A stretch of DNA of 14,953 nt from Arsenophonus melophagi (GCA_032378655.1 JAVYJS010000021.1:1-14953); one strand, 5' to 3'; counted from the first letter of the stretch, positions 8,144 through 14,920 are shown. Program-made: numbers and translations. The notes: generated from the letters alone by a model not told the origin.

Positions 8144-8196
8144 TTAATTATTTTCTTCTACTCATTCAAGTTGAATGAGTAGAAGAAAATAATTAA
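8144..8196. repeat. Very long perfect inverted repeat: 26-bp arms, 1-base centre
   Basis: Arms 8144-8169 and 8171-8196 are exact complements around a single G at 8170. It begins 58 bp after folE. On the plus strand the RNA after the stem is AGGAGC rather than U-rich, so it is not a classical intrinsic terminator, though so stable a hairpin could end or protect the folE transcript. A smaller hairpin, TTTTGC/GCAAAA with loop CATA, is at 8092-8107. The 26-bp repeat also lies between the two possible traces of yeiB, where most of that gene is missing. Confidence 0.95.
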
Positions 8197-8239
8197 AGGA
8201 GCTATTAAAGAAGTAATAAAGCAGTACTAATGTAGCTAT

Positions 8240-8415
8240 TCTTATGCATCCAAGTATGAAATGGCTACACATTCTATGTAATTTATTTCTAAGCTACACA
8301 CTATAAACCTTCTGCATGTGATTATGTTCTACTCGTAAAACCACGAATGATAAGATTTTATCTACAATAGCGTATACAGATAATTGCTCACATATAACCT
8401 AAACATTCAACCGAG
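8240..8415 (+). pseudogene. yeiB: Possible relic of the 3' end of yeiB (DUF418 membrane protein)
   Basis: In one plus-strand frame, ASKYEMA (8246-8266) matches ACVGRMA of the YeiB C-terminal domain; LHTINLLHVIMFYS (about 8294-8335) matches LQTLICTTLFYH with a two-residue insertion; VYR*LLTYNL further on matches YFRQGPVEWL. Just after folE, YFAIAKTVLLFL*N resembles the YeiB start DFVRGVAILGILLLN. YeiB is a multi-pass inner-membrane protein of unknown function. In E. coli the gene directly follows folE on the same strand, the position and strand of this relic. Stops interrupt the frame and roughly 300 residues are missing between the two traces. The weakest of the named relics: it rests on short matches plus position. 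Confidence 0.35.
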
Positions 8416-8468
8416 ATCAAAAGTGATGCTAAAATTAGATTTTTACACTTATATTCTCTGATGGTACC

Positions 8469-8525
8469 ATGAAATTGTAATGACACTGCTTTTGCATAAC
8501 AATATCAGTGTCATTACAATTTCAT
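8469..8525. repeat. Perfect inverted repeat, 20-bp arms, 17-base loop
   Basis: Arms 8469-8488 and 8506-8525 are exact complements; the loop is CTTTTGCATAACAATAT. No T-run on either side, and no gene close by that it could terminate. Confidence 0.95.
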
Positions 8526-8711
8526 CTACTTATATCATAAGCAATATGAGCTTCAGATAGAAAATAATAAATCTACCTTTATACGCTTGCAATTAAAGAT
8601 ATGTTGATCATGGATTTGAGTCATTGTTCATATACTGGGCAAAATCCAGTTATAGTTTTTTTGGAAAAGCGTAGATACAAGTTTAGACTTTTCATAAAAA
8701 TAGTAGTCATC

Positions 8712-8775
8712 AAAAATAAAAAAACTCATTTCTCGCTATGCTTTCTATGAATATAAAGCATAGCGAGAAATGAGT
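8712..8775 (-). terminator. Strong intrinsic-terminator structure on the minus strand
   Basis: Perfect 21-bp arms (8724-8744 and 8755-8775) with a 10-base loop. Read on the minus strand the stem is followed by six T, one A and five T. This is the best terminator-shaped structure in the window. The nearest upstream minus-strand gene is metG, whose stop is 458 bp away, so it may be the former terminator of a lost gene or serve the metG transcript. Confidence 0.6.
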
Positions 8776-8870
8776 ACAAAATAACAACATACTACCAACA
8801 AGATAAAAGAATATTTTAATATAAAATACGCGTTTAAAAACAGTCTGCTAATACCTGATTAACATAAGGT

Positions 8871-8893
8871 AATCTAACCTAATAGGTTAGATT
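8871..8893. repeat. Perfect inverted repeat, 9-bp arms, 5-base loop
   Basis: AATCTAACC, loop TAATA, GGTTAGATT. Weakly T-rich after the stem on the plus strand. A smaller TTTCTAA/TTAGAAA lies at 8934-8949. Confidence 0.85.
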
Positions 8894-8992
8894 TGTGCAA
8901 TAAATGAATATATAGCACTGAGATCTCAAGTTGTTTCTAACATTAGAAATCAATAAAATATTTACTGTAATAAAACTGGTTGTGAATACTTC

Positions 8993-9013
8993 CACTTTGG
9001 AAACACCAAAGTG
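8993..9013. repeat. Perfect inverted repeat, 8-bp arms, 5-base loop
   Basis: CACTTTGG, loop AAACA, CCAAAGTG, followed on the plus strand by TTATTGTT, so a weak terminator reading is possible. No plus-strand gene nearby would use it. Confidence 0.8.
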
Positions 9014-9099
9014 TTATTGTTAGTACAAATGAGCAGATTTTAATCACTCAAGCCTTGTAGCATTTAAAAATCCGCATGCGTTACACAAACACACAAATC

Positions 9100-9232
9100 T
9101 ATCCTATTCTATTAATTCAATATAGTTATAAATTAGAAAGCTTCTTGAAACTTCTACTGAAACAGTCCTTATAGAGACTTATAAGTTTACATTATTAATG
9201 CGATCAAAACCTCTAACTAACATGTTAGGGGT
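9100..9232 (-). pseudogene. metG: Decayed C-terminal (tRNA-binding/dimerisation) domain of metG
   Basis: Reading on past the metG stop in the same frame, the codons still resemble the lost domain. GFDRINVNL*VSI (9211-9173) matches TFDDFAKVDLRVALI, the start of the EMAP II/Trbp111-like fold, and VEVSRSFL (about 9163-9140) matches VEGSDKLL; an E..R.V trace follows. From a shared Met in the linker to the FD pair the spacing is 35 codons, against 37 in E. coli. At least three in-frame stops (9233, 9182, about 9115) and a few missing codons show it is no longer made. So metG was ended by a nonsense mutation in the linker, and the downstream domain has since decayed. Confidence 0.65.
9206..9231 (-). 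terminator. Hairpin with T-run abutting the metG stop
   Basis: On the minus strand CCCCTAAC, loop ATGTTA, GTTAGAGG (one mismatch), then TTTT. It starts two bases after the TAA. It could end the shortened metG transcript. It lies in what was the linker of the longer protein, so it may have arisen after truncation or be accidental. Confidence 0.5.
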
Positions 9233-10915
9233 TTATTCTTGTTGATTAGTCAAGATGTTCGACATGATATTTTTACTAGATTCTGCTAATATTGCAGTTA
9301 TATTATTCATTTCAATTCGATGGAATAAGGTTTTAAATAGCGAAATTTCATGATTTAGTAATGGATTGCTGATATCATCCCAGCTCAGTGAACTTTTTAA
9401 AAAAGTTTCTGCGCGCTGTGTAAGTCCGGGTAATATTGGCTTTAAATAAATCATTAATACACGGAATAAGTTGATACCCATAGAACATATATCATGTAAA
9501 TCTTGTTCACGTCCACCTTGCTTGGCAATTAGCCAAGGTGCTTGTTCATCAACATAACGATTTGCTAGATCAGCAAGTAACATAATTTCACGAATTGCTG
9601 TATTATATTCTCGTTGAAAAAACGCTTGACTAATTTTGTCTGCTGAAGCAATAAATTTCTTGTAAAGCTTTGTAAGCTTTAGATGTGATGATAACTTACT
9701 ATCAAAAAATTTATTGATGAATCTTGCATTGCGTGCAGCTAGGTTAACAACTTTATTAACAAGATCACTATTTACCCGTTGAACAAAATCTTCTAAGTTA
9801 AGATCAATATCATCAATGCGAGAAGAAAGCTTAGCAGCATAATAGTAACGTAAACAATCAGCATCCAAATGATTTAAATAGGCTTGCACAGTAATAAAAG
9901 TACCACGAGATTTAGACATTTTTTCGCCATTTACCGTAATATAACCATGAACAAAGATATTAGTAGGTTTACGATAACCACTCCCTTCTAATATTGCTGG
10001 CCAAAATAAGCTATGGAAGTAAATAATATCTTTGCCGATAAAGTGATAAAGATTGGCAGTAGCACTTTTCTGCCAAAAACTAGCAAAATCAATATTTGGT
10101 TGTTTTTCACATAGATTTTTGAATGTACTTATATAACCAATTGTTGCATCTAGCCAAACATAAAAATATTTACCAGGTTCATCAGGAATTTCAAAACCAA
10201 AATAAGGGGCATCACGAGTAATATCCCATGGCTGTAAACCTGACTTAAACCACTCTTGCATTTTATTTGCAACTTGTTGTTGCAAAGCACCAGATTGTGT
10301 CCAAGTTTGCAACATTGTACTAAATGCAGGTAAATCAAAAAAAAGATGTTTAGTATCACGTAGTTCAGGTGTTTCGCCAGAAATCACCGAATAGGGCTTA
10401 ATAAGTTCTGTTGGGCGATAAGTTGCACCACATACTTCACAATTGTCACCATATTGATCAGCAACCTTACATTTAGGGCATGTTCCTTTAACAAGGCGAT
10501 CAGGTAGAAAAATCCTGTTTTTAGGATCATAAAATTGTGAGATCGTTTTGCTTTGGATAAAACCGTTTTTTTTTAGTGCAAAATAAATTTGTTCAGAGAA
10601 CGTTTTATTCTCTATACTATGAGTTGAATAGTAATTATCATAACTGATAAAAAATCTATTAAGATCATTTTGATGTTCTTGATTTACTTTTTTAATCATC
10701 TCTTCTGGCATTACACCTAATTGCTTTGCTTTTAGCATAATGGCCGTACCGTGTGCATCATCGGCACAGATAAAGTAAACCTTTTTTCCACACATTCGTT
10801 GAAAACGAACCCATATATCTGCTTGAATATGCTCTAGCATATGACCAAGGTGCATTGAACCGTTAGCATACGGTAACGCACAGGTTACTAAAAGATTTAT
10901 CGCATCTTTAGACAT
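9233..10915 (-). CDS. metG: Methionyl-tRNA synthetase, truncated to catalytic and anticodon domains
   Basis: 560 residues against 677 in E. coli. MetRS charges tRNA-Met with methionine. Present: ALPYANG and the HIGH-type motif HLGH (22-25), four zinc-knuckle cysteines (146, 149, 159, 162), KMSKS (332-336), and the anticodon-binding residues Asn391, Arg395 and Trp461. The C-terminal dimerisation/tRNA-binding domain is absent; the protein ends in the linker. E. coli MetRS cut near residue 551 is a known active monomer, so function is expected. Unusual: the methionine-pocket block reads FYVWLDATIGY, where E. coli has DAPIGY, so the pocket proline (Pro257 in E. coli papers) is Thr258 here (codon 10142-10144, ACA). 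Trp254, Ala257, Tyr261 and His301 are kept. The ATG at 10915 matches the family start; the ribosome site is weak. Confidence 0.97.
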   Translation of the reverse strand: MSKDAINLLVTCALPYANGSMHLGHMLEHIQADIWVRFQRMCGKKVYFICADDAHGTAIMLKAKQLGVMPEEMIKKVNQEHQNDLNRFFISYDNYYSTHSIENKTFSEQIYFALKKNGFIQSKTISQFYDPKNRIFLPDRLVKGTCPKCKVADQYGDNCEVCGATYRPTELIKPYSVISGETPELRDTKHLFFDLPAFSTMLQTWTQSGALQQQVANKMQEWFKSGLQPWDITRDAPYFGFEIPDEPGKYFYVWLDATIGYISTFKNLCEKQPNIDFASFWQKSATANLYHFIGKDIIYFHSLFWPAILEGSGYRKPTNIFVHGYITVNGEKMSKSRGTFITVQAYLNHLDADCLRYYYAAKLSSRIDDIDLNLEDFVQRVNSDLVNKVVNLAARNARFINKFFDSKLSSHLKLTKLYKKFIASADKISQAFFQREYNTAIREIMLLADLANRYVDEQAPWLIAKQGGREQDLHDICSMGINLFRVLMIYLKPILPGLTQRAETFLKSSLSWDDISNPLLNHEISLFKTLFHRIEMNNITAILAESSKNIMSNILTNQQE

Positions 10916-11325
10916 AACAATGATGTCACTTAATAAAAGTGCACAAGAATCGATGCTTGTCGAACATTTTATATTCCCTTTAGTCCTAAATATGACTATT
11001 CTATCATAATTTTGTTTAATAACTGATACGTAAATCTTAATAAAAGAGCTACCAAGAATTAATATCCATTAAGAGGTAATAAATTATAACAGTAAACCCA
11101 GTAACTTTTGAGGCGTTCAAAATATTTTTATATATCATTTCCATACAAAGACCATAAAGTAATCTGAGTATCATACAACATTATATCATCATGCATTGTT
11201 GGATGATGGTTTTCATATTAAATTTGTGATATTTTCCTTACAATACCTTTTAGCTACTAATTGAATAGAAAACTTCACAAATATCTGTAAAATAGTACTA
11301 TAGAAGTTATAGAATATAAATGCTG

Positions 11326-11377
11326 TTAATCATTAAAGAATATAATTTTGGTAAAAATTATATTCTTTAATGATTAA
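11326..11377. repeat. Perfect inverted repeat, 24-bp arms, 4-base loop
   Basis: Arms 11326-11349 and 11354-11377 are exact complements around GGTA. It lies in the mrp relic just after the trace of the N-terminal domain, where about 100 codons including the P-loop are missing. Confidence 0.95.
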
Positions 11378-11612
11378 TTTACCGTGAGCATTAGATAGAT
11401 TTAATAAAAAAATTATGATTGGATACATCTACTTCTGTTTTAAGTATATTACTATGCAATTAAGATATTTCACTATGTGATATAACGAACGGACGAAGGA
11501 AAGATGATTTTTTATGATCAAGGACTATGTTCTTTTATTAAAGAACGAAGTTTTAGATGATGATGATTTTTAAAAAATCTAAATATTTTAGTTATCTTGG
11601 CCACATAGCATT

Positions 11613-11652
11613 TATTCCAGGATTGTTTACTTCACTAAACAATCCTGGAATA
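11613..11652. repeat. Perfect inverted repeat, 17-bp arms, 6-base loop
   Basis: Arms 11613-11629 and 11636-11652 are exact complements around CTTCAC. In the mrp relic it sits between the FKKSKYFSYLG and NNCNKAKQIF traces, where the relic is about 22 codons longer than the family, so it looks like inserted or duplicated sequence. Confidence 0.95.
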
Positions 11653-11793
11653 TTAGTTTCATATCTTAATTTAGATTCCTTTATATATTTATTGCATAAC
11701 AATTGCAATAAAGCTAAACAAATCTTCTTTAGGATCCAAATAGAACATTTTTCTATCTATCAATCTTGAGCTAAATTTTAGATTGTTGTATAA

Positions 11794-11819
11794 TACTGCT
11801 GATCTGGAAACCAGCAGTA
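11794..11819. repeat. Perfect inverted repeat, 8-bp arms
   Basis: TACTGCTG and CAGCAGTA enclose ATCTGGAAAC. It lies in the mrp relic, between the Cys-pair and C-terminal traces. A further pair, GTTGCTA/TAGCAAC, is at 11938-11960. Confidence 0.8.
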
Positions 11820-12060
11820 GATTACTTTTGAGCTATTGAAGCTAATTACAACTGGAACTTATTAATTAATATTATAGGTAATGTTAATTACCGCTAGATC
11901 TTTTAGCTCTTTTATGAGCAAGCAAAATATTATTTAAGTTGCTAACTTAAAGATAGCAACAAGATTGGTATAAGCCATATAAGCATACTATTATCGAATA
12001 GGCGTAATTTCTGCTGAAGACATTAGTAATATTTTTTTATTGAACAATTTTATCTTACAT

Positions 12061-12540
12061 TATGAATTGGAGATGAGACTAAAAATATTAGAGTCATTGC
12101 TTAATATATTGTACTATCGACAATATCGAGAATATCATTAATACCTCAAGTGAGGATATAAGTGTAAGTAAACTATAATCATCAAAGTGAAAGAGATTAT
12201 GATCCTACTATTTAGTAGGAATAAGTTATTAAAATAATAACGTTTTTTATTAAAAAATCAGTTTTTTAAAAAAGTGGTTCTAAGATTTCTCTTAGAATAT
12301 CTGTGGTATTACCGTAAGAAAACATGAAGCATAATATAAATTATGCTGCTAAAGATAAAATACTTTTATTAAACTTTAAACTAAATAGTTCTTTTCAATA
12401 CTTCTTAATTTTATTTAACTCTCCATTAAGAGAGAGCAGGTCTTATGATTCATTAATATGTACAATAAGATTGCGATTAATTTTAAAAAAAACAATAGCG
12501 ATTTCTATCAGAAAATGTATTCATATATTTAATATCCTTA
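12061..12540 (+). pseudogene. udk: Relic of udk, uridine/cytidine kinase
   Basis: Collinear plus-strand traces of Udk. SLLNILYYRQYREY (12094-12135) matches SLIASTLYRELREQ; SSEDISV (about 12146-12166) matches GDEHIGV; after a frameshift, NYNHQSERDYDPTI (12171-12212) matches YYKDQS...ER...NYDHPSAM with short deletions; FFKKVVL (near 12265) matches EPKKVIIL; SYDSLIC and TIAISIRKCIHIF (to about 12530) match QYADIIV and RIAIDILKAKISQF, the C-terminus. The P-loop GASASGKS is not recognisable. Udk phosphorylates uridine and cytidine for salvage. As I recall, udk directly precedes dcd in enterobacteria; the relic ends about 20 bp before dcd on the same strand. The open frame at 12324-12566 (80 codons) is part of this relic, not a gene. 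Confidence 0.6.
12203..12220. repeat. Perfect inverted repeat, 8-bp arms, 2-base centre
   Basis: TCCTACTA-TT-TAGTAGGA inside the udk relic. A similar short one, TTCTAAG/CTTAGAA with loop ATTTCT, is at 12278-12297. Confidence 0.8.
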
Positions 12541-12552
12541 TAAGGAGATTAA

Positions 12553-13170
12553 ATGCGGCTTTGTGATCGTGATATACTTCAATGGCTTGATACAAAAAAA
12601 ATAATCATTGAGCCAAGACCATCTATTGAACGAATTAATGGAGCAACAGTTGATATTTGTTTAAACAATAAATTTCGGGTATTTCAAGACTATACTGCAC
12701 CTTATATCGATCTTAGTGGATCAAAAAATGAAATCAACGCAGCATTGGATCGAGTGATGAGTGCTGAAATTACAATAAACCATCATGATGCATTCTTTTT
12801 GCATCCAGGTGAGTTAGCATTAGCTGTTACCTTAGAATCAGTTACACTACCTGATAATATAGTAGGTTGGCTTGATGGCCGTTCTTCTCTGGCTCGTTTA
12901 GGATTAATGGTACATGTCACTGCTCACCGTATTGATCCCGGTTGGTGTGGTCAAATTGTACTTGAATTTTATAACTCAGGAAAACTGCCATTGGCAGTAC
13001 GATCAGGTATGGTTATTGGCGCATTAAGTTTTGAGCTCTTATCTGGTTCTGCTTATCGTCCTTATAACCATCGTCAGAATTCAAAATATAAAAATCAACA
13101 AGGTGTTGTAAGCAGTAGAATTAGTGAAGAGGGCAAAATACCTAAAAGGAGAAAATATCTCAAAAAATAA
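12553..13170 (+). CDS. dcd: dCTP deaminase (Dcd)
   Basis: 205 residues (E. coli 193). Dcd converts dCTP to dUTP, the main source of dUMP for thymidylate in enterobacteria; it works as a trimer in the cytoplasm. AAGGAG (12542-12547) lies five bases before the ATG, the best ribosome site in the window, and the start matches E. coli (MRLCDRDI). The known active-site residues are present: Ser111, Arg115, Arg126 and the catalytic Glu138 in VLEFYNSGKLP; the C-terminal RPYNHRQNSKYKNQQG lid segment is also kept. About 12 extra residues follow the normal end, strongly basic (KIPKRRKYLKK), probably from loss of the ancestral stop. With udk decayed just upstream, this is the only intact pyrimidine gene here. 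Confidence 0.97.
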   Translation: MRLCDRDILQWLDTKKIIIEPRPSIERINGATVDICLNNKFRVFQDYTAPYIDLSGSKNEINAALDRVMSAEITINHHDAFFLHPGELALAVTLESVTLPDNIVGWLDGRSSLARLGLMVHVTAHRIDPGWCGQIVLEFYNSGKLPLAVRSGMVIGALSFELLSGSAYRPYNHRQNSKYKNQQGVVSSRISEEGKIPKRRKYLKK

Positions 13171-13199
13171 AGTCATTAATTATGTGTTGGAGTATTACG

Positions 13200-13241
13200 A
13201 TGAAAAATCAGGGATTGCAGAAACTAATTCTTGACAGCTAG
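13200..13241 (+). pseudogene. asmA: Possible start stub of asmA
   Basis: 29 bp after dcd, TTGGAG (13187-13192) precedes an ATG that opens MKNQGLQKLILDS and then stops. The layout is that of a gene start, and the peptide faintly resembles the AsmA start MRRFLTTLMILL. asmA follows dcd in enterobacteria and clear asmA traces lie downstream. Too short to be sure. Confidence 0.28.
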
Positions 13242-13247
13242 AACCTA

Positions 13248-13285
13248 TAAACAAGAGGATTCCTTGTAAGGAATCCTCTTGTTTA
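13248..13285. repeat. Perfect inverted repeat, 18-bp arms, 2-base centre
   Basis: Arms 13248-13265 and 13268-13285 are exact complements around GT. It begins 78 bp after dcd and could end its transcript, though GCTTGTG rather than a T-run follows the stem. Confidence 0.95.
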
Positions 13286-13345
13286 GCTTGTGTAGCTAAG
13301 ATAGCATGTTTCACAAACATCGGTGAAACTGTGTCTAGTGTAATC

Positions 13346-13412
13346 AACCTCAATGCTTAGTACACCTAAGCATTGAGGTTAGTATTTCTTTATAACTATA
13401 AAGAAATACTAA
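13346..13412. repeat. Two back-to-back perfect inverted repeats
   Basis: The first has 15-bp arms (13346-13360, 13366-13380) around TACAC. The second has 16-bp arms (13379-13394, 13397-13412) around AC. They share two bases at 13379-13380. Sequences of the two are unrelated. Confidence 0.95.
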
Positions 13413-13789
13413 TATTAACTTCATATAGCTTAAAGGGGTTTTTAAGCAAGCTTTCCCTAATTTTATAATTATAAAACCCATTAACAATGAGACTAATACA
13501 GCTGTTTAACTTGATAACGATAGTAATTAGTAGCTAAAGTTAGCCAGAAAATTTGTAGAAGCAAAAGTGGGTATCTCTCTATATGAGAGAGTTTTAGCAA
13601 AAAATGTACAATATCAATTAAATATTTAATAATTACTGTATAATTTGTAGAAATCCGAAGATAAAAAGCACCAACAAGATGGTGCCTGCATAAGGGAGGC
13701 GAAATATTAAGAGAAAAAGTTAAATTACGTTACATTAACACGACTATATGGGTTTTTAGCCATATTTAAAATCTTCAACTTTAAAAGCC

Positions 13790-13840
13790 GCATATTTTAA
13801 TAAAATATGCTTCCAAGTCCGCTTCATGGTCCGCTTCATG
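13790..13840. repeat. Palindrome followed by a 12-bp tandem duplication
   Basis: GCATATTTTA-A-TAAAATATGC (13790-13810) is perfect. GTCCGCTTCATG is then present twice in a row (13817-13828 and 13829-13840). Confidence 0.9.
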
Positions 13841-14634
13841 CCTAGTACACTCATTAAAATTGAGCATTTGTAGACATAATCTTACTCATGCAAGATTAAG
13901 ATTAAAATTTTTATAATCATAAAAACCAATACTGTGCGAAAACTATCATCTAATTGATGGACATAGCACTAGAATCCACCTCATATATATTGATTATCAT
14001 ATTAATCAATAATGACCTCTATACTATCGATTAGTATAGTAGTCTCTTGACTTGAGAAGGTTACTTTTAACATTAAAAAGTAAAATTAAGATGTGCTTTA
14101 TGTATTTTTACAAAAACAAGTAAGTTACTGACATGCAAGTTAAATGTTAACTTTTTTCTTATGTTTAGCTTAATATAATCTACGTATTTATCTTTTCGAT
14201 AATTGCTGATTACTAAACCAGTGAGGTATTGATACCGCTACAACATCTTAGATCTTAATCTAATTATTACCATTAAAATCATTTGCAATAGAGACTAATA
14301 AATATTCTATAACCCAATTTTATTTATGCATAACTTGTCACGTTTATTTTTGCTATAAAAATTTCGGCTTCATGCTTTCTAGTTCTCAACTAGAATAAAA
14401 AAATAAATTGAGTTTTCATGAAAATTTGAACTCAAGTAATATAGAGTTTATTGGTTTTATATAATAAAACGTACCTAATCTTTTAGGATTAGATTATTGG
14501 ATTATTAACACCATTTAATCGATTAACTACGTTGTCATTTTTTTTATACTAGCTTTGCTAGCGATTTATATGGCACATTCTTTTAGAAATTCCTGGATTG
14601 ATTAAAACCCTTCTATTAATGGATTTAGACGCAA

Positions 14635-14682
14635 CTTTTTAATAAATCTGTTCCTGGTCTTTTTAATAAATCTGTTCCTGGT
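14635..14682. repeat. 24-bp tandem repeat, two exact copies
   Basis: Units 14635-14658 and 14659-14682 are identical. The unit being 24 bp, the asmA relic's frame is preserved, giving INLFLVFL twice. Confidence 0.95.
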
Positions 14683-14845
14683 CTAAGTAAAACAGGATGA
14701 TACTGTTAATATGTTAACAAGCACTACTTCTATCGCAAATACTGTTGCAAAATTATTGCAAGCTAGCCTACATATCCTAAATCTGATGCAGATACCCATG
14801 ACAAATTGATAAACTTCATCCACCTCTTTTTTTAGAAAAGACTGA

Positions 14846-14920
14846 AATTCTTGAGCACTTTTGTTCTCTTAATTCTTGAGCACTTTTGTTCTCTTAATTC
14901 TTGAGCACTTTTGTTCTCTT
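14846..14920. repeat. 25-bp tandem repeat, three exact copies
   Basis: Units 14846-14870, 14871-14895 and 14896-14920 are identical and directly adjacent, with no spacer. The unit begins AATTCTTGAGC. Lying in decayed asmA, it is most simply replication slippage. Confidence 0.95.

Larger units (their letters stand above)
8416..9099. other. Unassigned non-coding DNA rich in hairpins
   Basis: I recognise no gene here. The longest plus-strand frame, 8601-8750 (49 codons), has no ribosome site, ends inside a long inverted repeat and resembles nothing I know. In E. coli the folE-metG interval holds many genes (galS, mglBAC, sanA, cdd and others), so this is probably what is left of a large deletion. 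It contains five perfect inverted repeats, the larger ones listed separately. Confidence 0.5.
11083..11897 (+). pseudogene. mrp: Relic of mrp (apbC), Fe-S cluster carrier ATPase
   Basis: Traces run in order along the plus strand. AAGAGGT (11071-11077) precedes a start now reading ATT, then FEAFK (compare PEALR) and IQRP*SNLSIIQ (compare FQHPTLKHNLTTLK). After CWM (compare AWM) and a one-base shift comes FHIKFVIFS (11211-11237; compare LHVELVMPF), then IENFTNICKIVL and KL*NINAV (compare FEELKEQCSAELL, RITGAKAI). Later: MIGYIY...TMQLRYFTM (SIGYLV...LMQMLQETL), KDYVLLL (LDYLVLD), FKKSKYFSYLG (FEKVEVPVLG), NNCNKAKQIF (SNCGHHEPIF), and NWNLLINIIGNVNYR* ending at 11897 (YWQGEVIPGEISFR). The ATPase P-loop region is gone. 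Mrp/ApbC carries Fe-S clusters. It is divergent from metG in enterobacteria, as here. Sequences are recalled, but the order of so many traces makes this convincing. Confidence 0.7.
13242..14362. other. Unassigned non-coding DNA, probably the 5' half of decayed asmA
   Basis: No frame of note. By position this should hold the N-terminal 140 or so codons of asmA, but I cannot align them; at over 1.1 kb it is longer than that part of the gene. It carries many inverted repeats, the larger ones listed separately, and small ones at 13575-13591 (followed by TTTT), 13746-13765, 13988-14011, 14019-14039 and 14061-14083. A TATAAT at 13640-13645 followed by GCACCA/TGGTGC (13668-13685) and AAGGGAGG (13692-13699) looks like a promoter, hairpin and ribosome site, but no open frame follows. 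Confidence 0.5.

Noticed and set aside
8601..8750. 49-codon plus-strand open frame
   Set aside because: No ribosome site and no recognisable similarity; it ends within a long inverted repeat. An open run of this length is not strong evidence.
11557..11769. 70-codon open frame as a hypothetical gene
   Set aside because: It carries traces of Mrp (FKKSKYFSYLG, NNC.....IF), lacks a proper ribosome site and contains a 40-base palindrome. It is part of the mrp relic.
12324..12566. 80-codon open frame overlapping the dcd start
   Set aside because: It has no ribosome site, has low-complexity AT-rich content, overlaps dcd, and its C-terminal part resembles the Udk end. It is treated as a relic.
13668..13685. 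NtrC-like site (GCACCA...TGGTGC)
   Set aside because: The half-sites are about three bases too far apart for the NtrC palindrome and no nitrogen gene is nearby; it is more likely another small hairpin.
14846..14920. CRISPR-like array
   Set aside because: The three 25-bp units are contiguous with no spacers and no cas genes are present; it is a simple tandem repeat.
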